Positions 60,178-64,000 of a stretch of 64,000 nucleotides of DNA are shown in pieces. Location: positions 297,544,001 to 297,608,000 of the forward strand of contig NC_092336.1 of assembly GCF_046630445.1 (NCBI RefSeq). Direction: 5' to 3'. Every line of letters begins with the position of its first letter. The first letter of the stretch is position 1. The notes under the pieces were generated by a model, which did not search any database, was not told where the DNA came from, and saw nothing but the letters and a program-made list of their open reading frames with translations. The stretch comes from Rutidosis leptorrhynchoides (taxonomy: Eukaryota > Streptophyta > Magnoliopsida > Asterales > Asteraceae). A program made the translations under genes and the position numbers.

Positions 60178-61011
60178 AGGGCACCGACTACTCGACACAC
60201 CGTGAATATGAATGAAGAGGAATTACGTACTTTTCTAGCTTCAAACATAGCTGCAGTACAGGCTGCGCTACATACCAACAATAACCTTGGATCTAGCAGT
60301 ACAGGAAATCGTGTAGGATGCACCTACAAAGAATTCACTACCTGCAAACCTTTGGAATTTGATGGAACCGAAGGACTGATCGGATTGAAACGGTGGACCG
60401 AGAAGGTCGAATCGGTGTTTGCCATAAGTAAGTGTACTGAAGAAGACAAAGTGAAGTACACTACGCATACCTTCACAGGTTTTGCGTTAACATGGTGGAA
60501 TACCTATTTAGAGCAAGTGGGACAAGATGATGCGTACGCACTACCGTGGTTAGCATTCAAGCACTTAATGAACGAGAAGTACCGTCCCAGAACCGAGGTC
60601 AATAAGCTCAAGACAGAACTTAGAGGGTTACGAACCCAAGGATTTGATATTACCACGTACGAAAGACGATTCACAGAATTGTGCCTATTGTGTCCGGAAG
60701 CGTTCGAAGATGAGAAAGAGAAGATCGACGTGTTTGTGAAAGGATTATCGGAAAGAATCCAAGAAGATATAAGTTCACACGAGCCCGCCTCCATACAACA
60801 GGCATGTAGAATGGCTCACAAACTAGTGAACCAGATTGAGGAAAGAATTAAAGAACAGACGGCTGAAGAGGCCAATGTGAAGCAAGTCAAAAGAAAGTGG
60901 GAGGAAAACGGTGATAAGAATCACCAATACAACAACAACAACAATTACAATAATAATCGCAACAATTATCCCAACAATCGCAACATCAATCGCAACTACA
61001 ACAAACGGCCC

Positions 61012-61051
<40 letters not shown>

Positions 61052-64000
61052 GCAACTACAACAATCGTCCCAACAACAATAACAACCGCAACAACAACAA
61101 CAATCAGAAGCAGCTATGCCAAAGGTGTGAAAAGTATCACTCGGGGTTCTGCACCAAATTTTGCAACAAGTGTAAAAGAAATGGTCATAGCGCGGCGAAG
61201 TTTGAGGTCTACGGACCAGGGGTTAACAGAACGAAAGGAACAAATGGTGTCGGAACGAGTAATGGCGGAGCAAGTAGTGTCGGAGCAAGTTATGCCAATG
61301 TAGTTTGTTATAAATGTGGAAAACCGGGCCACATTATTAGAAATTGCCCGAACCAGGATAACACGAATGGACAAGGCGGCGGAAGAGTTTTCAATATTAA
61401 TGCGGCAGAGGCACAGGAAGACCCGGAGCTTGTTACGGGTACGTTTCTTATTGACAATAAATCTGCTTACGTTTTATTTGATTCGGGTGCGGATAGAAGC
61501 TATATGAGTAGAGATTTTTGTGCTAAATTAAGTTGTCCATTGACGCCGTTGGATAGTAAATTTTTACTCGAATTAGCAAATGGTAAATTAATTTCAGCAG
61601 ATAATATATGTCAGAATCGAGAAATTAAACTGGTTAGCGAAACATTTAAGATTGACTTGATACCAGTAGAGTTAGGGAGTTTTGATGTGATAATCGGTAT
61701 GGACTGGTTGAAAGAAGTGAAAGCAGAGATCGTTTGTTACAAAAATGCAATTCGCATTATACGAGAAAAAGGAAAACCCTAATGGTGTACGGCGAAAAGG
61801 GCAACACAAAGCTACATCTTATTAGTAATTTGAAGGCCCAAAAACTAATAAGAAAAGGTTGCTATGCTGTTCTAGCACACGTCGAGAAAGTACAAACTGA
61901 AGAAAACAGCATCAATGATGTTCCCGTCGCAAAAGAATTTCCCGATGTATTTCTGAAAGAATTACCGTGATTACCCCCACATCGATCCGTTGAATTTCAA
62001 ATAGATCTTGTACCAGGAGCTGCACCAATAGCTCGTGCTCCTTACAGACTCGCACCCAGCGAGATGAAAGAACTGCAAAGCCAATTACAAGAACTTTTAG
62101 AGCGTGGTTTCATTCGACCAAGCACATCACCGTGGGGAGCTCCTGTTTTGTTTGTCAAGAAGAAAGATGGTACATTCAGGTTGTGTATCAACTACCGAGA
62201 GTTGAACAAACTTACCATCAAGAACCGCTACCCACTACCGAGAATCGACGACTTATTTGATCAACTACAAGGCTCGTCTGTTTATTCAAAGATTGACTTA
62301 CGTTCTGGGTATCATCAAATGCGGGTGAAAGAAGATGATATTCCAAAGACTGCTTTCAGAACACATTACGGTCATTACGAATTTATGGTCATGCCGTTTG
62401 GTTTAACTAATGCACCAGCTGTGTTCATGGACCTTATGAACCGAGTGTGTAGACCATACCTTGACAAGTTTGTCATTGTTTTCATTGATGACATACTTAT
62501 TTACTCAAAGAATGACCAAGAACACGGTGAACATTTGAGAAAGGTGTTAGAAGTATTGAGGAAGGAAGAATTGTACGCTAAATTTTCAAAGTGTGCATTT
62601 TGGTTGGAAGAAGTTCAATTCCTCGGTCACATAGTGAACAAAAAAGGTATTAAGGTGGATCCGACAAAGATAGAAACTTATGAAAAGTGGGAAACCCCGA
62701 AAACTCCGAAACACATACGCCAGTTTTTAGGACTAGCTGGTTACTACAAAAGGTTCATCCAAGACTTTTCCAGAATAGCAAAACCCTTGACTGCATTAAC
62801 GCATAAAGGGAAGAAATTTGAATGGAAGGATGAACAAGAGAAAGCGTTTCAGTTATTGAAGAAAAAGCTAACTACGGCACCTATATTGTCATTGCGTGAA
62901 GGGAATGATGATTTTGTGATTTATTGTGACGCATCAAAGCAAGGTCTCGGTTGTGTATTAATGTAACGGACGAAGGTGATTGCTTATGCGTCTAGACAAT
63001 TGAAGATTCACGAGCAAAATTATACGACGCATGATTTGGAATTAGGCGCGGTTGTTTTTGCATTAAAGACTTGGAGGCACTACTTATATGGGGTCAAAAG
63101 TATTATATATACCGACCACAAAAGTCTTCAACACATATTTAATCAGAAACAACTGAATATGAGGCAGCGTAGGTGGATCGAATTGTTGAATGATTACGAC
63201 TTTGAGATTCGTTACCACCCGGGGAAGGCAAATGTGGTAGCCGACGCCTTGAGCAGGAAGGACAGAGAACCCATTCGAGTAAAATCTATGAATATAATGA
63301 TTCACAATAACCTTACTACTCAAATAAAGGAGGCGCAACAAGGAGTTTTAAAAGAGGGAAATTTAAAGGATGAAATACCCAAAGGATCGGAGAAGCATCT
63401 TAATATTCGAGAAGACAGAACCCGGTATAGGGCTGAAAGGATTTGGGTACCAAAATTTGGAGATATGAGAGAAATGGTACTTAGAGAAGCTCATAAAACC
63501 TGATACTCAATACATCCTGGAACGGGAAAGATGTACAAGGATCTCAAGAAACATTTTTGGTGGCCGGGTATGAAAGCCGATGTTGCTAAATACGTAGGAG
63601 AATGTTTGACGTGTTCTAAGGTCAAAGCTAAGCATCAGAAACCATCAGGTCTACTTCAACAACCCGAAATCCCGGAATGGAAATGGGAAAATATTACCAT
63701 GGATTTCATCACTAAATTGCCAAGGACTGTAAGTGGTTTTGATACTATTTGGGTAATAGTTGATCGTCTCACCAAATCAGCACACTTCCTGCCAATAAGA
63801 GAAGATGACAAGTTGGAGAAGTTAGCACGACTGTATTTGAAGGAAGTCGTCTCCAGACATGGAATATCAATCTCTATTTTTCTCTGATAGGGATGGCAGA
63901 TTTATTTCAAGATTCTGGCAGACATTACAGCAAGCATTAGGAACTCGTCTAGACATGAGTACTGCCTATCATCCACAAACTTATGGGCAGAGCGAAAGGA
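60178..64000 (+). pseudogene. gag-pol of Tekay chromovirus B, broken, runs off the window
   Basis: Homologous throughout to gag-pol of A. The start codon used in A is AGG here (60178-60180); an upstream in-frame ATG (60142) or an inner Met could serve instead. Breaks: one-base deletion near 61775 giving TAA 61780-61782; TGA 61968-61970; TAA 62964-62966; TGA 63501-63503; one-base insertion near 63880. Domains in order: Gag core, poly-Asn linker, knuckles (the first has Phe for its last Cys, KFEVYG; CYKCGKPGHIIRNC intact), protease DSGAD, RT (LCINYRELN, with Asn for the usual Asp; [15 protein letters not shown] intact), RNase H, integrase zinc part and core start. The chromodomain and 3' LTR are outside. 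More damage than in A fits its greater age. Confidence 0.88.

Overview
The window is plant nuclear DNA made almost entirely of nested LTR retrotransposons; I found no host gene outside them. It is AT-rich and full of TA, TTA and TAA runs. The elements are Ty3/gypsy: Tekay-type chromoviruses (gag-pol ending in a chromodomain), non-autonomous relatives of these, and one Athila-like element. A flowering plant is clear. Asteraceae is only a guess from the look of the families.

Layout, using letters A to G for the elements. E (+ strand, non-autonomous, 25124-33146 visible) is the oldest visible layer. Its 5' LTR was hit by the Athila-like element G (- strand, 19508-25123). G was cut in its protease region by F (- strand; visible 1-744 and 16785-19507). 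The LTR of F was hit by D (745-16784), a tandem LTR-internal-LTR-internal-LTR array with target duplication ATATT. On the right, the internal region of E is cut at 33146/33147 by B (+ strand, runs off the window). The 5' LTR of B is interrupted by C (35760-43834, duplication GTTAT). The first ORF of B is interrupted by A (45135-58672, duplication CAAAA), a member of B's own family.

Two element types matter most. A and B carry, between primer site and gag-pol, an acidic ORF and an open 227-codon F-box protein gene, apparently a captured host gene. F has the same LTR type, but its coding part lies outside the window. Gag-pol of both A and B is broken by several stops or frameshifts, while both F-box frames are open. 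C, D and E have no gag-pol apart from a 3' pol scrap in D. They share a 133-148 aa ORF, a decayed fragment of a host poly(A)-binding protein gene, a 61-nt near-palindrome with variable loop, and an antisense ORF for a small two-helix hydrophobic protein. All internal regions contain an early copy of the polypurine-like motif AACGGGTAGGTA that otherwise sits just before the 3' LTR.

The likely logic is that C, D and E were mobilised in trans by Tekay machinery. They share a short hairpin near the 3' end of the LTR with the F-box family, and D keeps the end of a Tekay pol gene. No copy in the window looks autonomous. All age and transfer statements are inferences from nesting, target duplications and comparison by eye.
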